Below are positions 63,069 through 64,000 of a stretch of 64,000 bases of DNA, piece by piece (within the stretch, counting starts at the first letter, position 1; each line of letters opens with the position of its first letter). The notes under the pieces were generated by a model that ran no database searches, was not told the DNA's origin, and saw only the letters and a program-made list of their open reading frames with translations. Made by a program: the position numbers and the translations under genes. This DNA comes from Acinetobacter parvus DSM 16617 = CIP 108168 (GTDB taxonomy: Bacteria > Pseudomonadota > Gammaproteobacteria > Pseudomonadales > Moraxellaceae), in NCBI RefSeq assembly GCF_000368025.1, contig NZ_KB849212.1, positions 709,979 to 773,978 on the forward strand. Reading direction: 5' to 3'.

Positions 63069-63908
63069 ATGACCATTTTACGTGTCCCATCCCCTGCCAA
63101 GCTTAATTTATTCCTGCATATCGTGGGTCGCCGTGACAATGGCTACCATGAATTGCAGAGTATTTTCCAACTGATTGATCTTTATGACTGGATCAGTTTT
63201 GAGGCCATTGAAGAAAATCAGATTCAGATTGAGGGATTAGCCGAAGTAAAACTGGAACAAAACCTGATTTATCGGGCTGCACAATACCTGCGTCCACATG
63301 CCAAGACACCCTGCGGATTAAAGATCTCAGTGGAAAAAAATATCCCGATGGGGGCGGGTCTGGGTGGTGGCTCATCCAATGCCGCAACCACATTGATTGT
63401 ACTGAACCAATTATGGCAGTGTGGGTTAAATGATGAGCAACTTGCAGCCTATGGCGTACAGCTTGGCGCTGATGTTCCAATTTTTATTTTTGGGCAAAAT
63501 GCATGGGCTGAAGGAGTGGGTGAACATTTATCATTCATAGACTTAGCTCAAAAACAATTCATTGTTTTAAAACCTGACTGTTTTATCAGCACTCAACTGC
63601 TTTTTTCACAAAAAACATTGACAAGAGATACCAAGCCCACTACATTTTGCGCCTATCAGTTAGAACCTTCTCTTTTCGGAAATAACTTTGAACCTCTGGC
63701 TCGACAGTTATACCCTGAAGTTGAGGAAGCAATGCAATATCTGGATCAGTTTGGTCAGGCAAAGCTTACAGGTACAGGTGCCTGTGTTTTCACTGAAGTA
63801 ATTCAGGAAATGAATGTAAAGCAAATTTTGCAAAATGCGCCTTGTAAAGCATACTTGGTGAATGGTTTGGCAGAATCGCCATTACGGCATTTCAAGGTTA
63901 CCGATTAG
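63069..63908 (+). CDS. ispE: 4-(cytidine 5'-diphospho)-2-C-methyl-D-erythritol kinase IspE
   Basis: Isoprenoid precursor synthesis (MEP pathway), GHMP kinase. 279 residues from ATG 63069 with GGAAG upstream; the upstream in-frame ATG overlaps vapC. PSPAKLNLFLHIVGRRDNGYHEL, the ATP loop PMGAGLGGGSSNAA and LTGTGACVF. Its stop codon overlaps the first two bases of the tRNA-Gln. Confidence 0.96.
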   Translation: MTILRVPSPAKLNLFLHIVGRRDNGYHELQSIFQLIDLYDWISFEAIEENQIQIEGLAEVKLEQNLIYRAAQYLRPHAKTPCGLKISVEKNIPMGAGLGGGSSNAATTLIVLNQLWQCGLNDEQLAAYGVQLGADVPIFIFGQNAWAEGVGEHLSFIDLAQKQFIVLKPDCFISTQLLFSQKTLTRDTKPTTFCAYQLEPSLFGNNFEPLARQLYPEVEEAMQYLDQFGQAKLTGTGACVFTEVIQEMNVKQILQNAPCKAYLVNGLAESPLRHFKVTD

Positions 63909-63981
63909 GGGCGTCGCCAAGTGGTAAGGCAGCGGGTTTTGATCCCGCCATCCGTTGGTTCGAATCCAGCCGCCCCTGCCA
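63907..63981 (+). tRNA. tRNA-Gln (TTG)
   Basis: 75 nt with encoded CCA. Acceptor stem AGGGGCG / CGCCCCT, discriminator G, anticodon TTG in loop TTTTGAT between GCGGG and CCCGC, T-arm GGTTCGAATCC. The 5' end overlaps the ispE stop by two bases, so it is transcribed with ispE. In Pseudomonas prs and rplY follow. Confidence 0.95.
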
Positions 63982-64000
63982 ATTTTCACCTGTAGGATGT

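Overview
The window is chromosomal DNA of a gammaproteobacterium, almost certainly Acinetobacter. Grounds: AT-rich housekeeping genes with Acinetobacter-type protein sequences; HemJ as protoporphyrinogen oxidase; and gene orders shared with Pseudomonas/Acinetobacter (pilT-pilU beside yggS; fur divergent from bamE/omlA; dut-algC-argB; ftsK/trxB/aat/bpt; coaD-fdx; hemA facing away from TPR gene-lolB-ispE-tRNA-Gln). The species cannot be fixed from the sequence alone.

Layout. 1-9 kb: 3' part of sbcC, a transglutaminase-like remnant, yggS, the twitching ATPases pilT/pilU, fur, bamE, rnfH and an NSS-like membrane protein, with two copies of a ~270-280 bp inverted-repeat-bounded element either side of bamE. 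9-20 kb: a shortened hemerythrin, an orphan coding fragment, a YafJ-type amidotransferase, an OlsB-like acyltransferase, argB, algC, dut, rep, an OmpA-like lipoprotein, a PlsC-type acyltransferase and a voltage-sensor-like membrane protein. 20-32 kb: minCDE, a PA4642-family gene, lysE-type exporter, ftsK, trxB, a low-GC methyltransferase insertion, aat, bpt and rimI. 32-35 kb: two PF10118 paralogues with matching 21-bp-phased direct-repeat operators; one is split from its Shine-Dalgarno by an IS3-family element with a 4-bp target duplication. 35-40 kb: the str operon rpsL-rpsG-fusA-tuf. 40-48 kb: ecsC-like gene, fabB, hemJ, a zinc-peptidase-like gene, two tandem tiny membrane proteins behind palindromic operators, nadE, and a helical hypothetical gene split by a transposase-less IS200/IS605-type element. 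48-50 kb: two complete tRNA-Met transcription units, rnpB, fdx, coaD, smpB. 50-52.7 kb: a prophage remnant (truncated tape measure, four-gene membrane/secreted cassette, frameshifted tail-assembly chaperone). 52.8-64 kb: flavodoxin-like oxidoreductase, pgeF, rluD, bamD, dnaG, hemA, TPR gene, lolB, a vapBC module, ispE and tRNA-Gln.

Functionally the window is mostly core: envelope assembly (bamE, bamD, lolB, OmpA-like lipoprotein), cell division (minCDE, ftsK), translation (str operon, smpB, tRNAs, rnpB), N-degron tagging (aat, bpt), haem synthesis (hemA, hemJ), NAD/CoA synthesis and replication/repair (dnaG, rep, sbcC, dut). Accessory DNA is confined to small insertions whose edges can often be read directly, and these give the most interesting observations: the PF10118 regulon with its IS-inactivated member, the tandem mini-membrane-protein locus, the solitary IS605-like element that may keep an omega-RNA-like 3' end, and the prophage cargo cassette.
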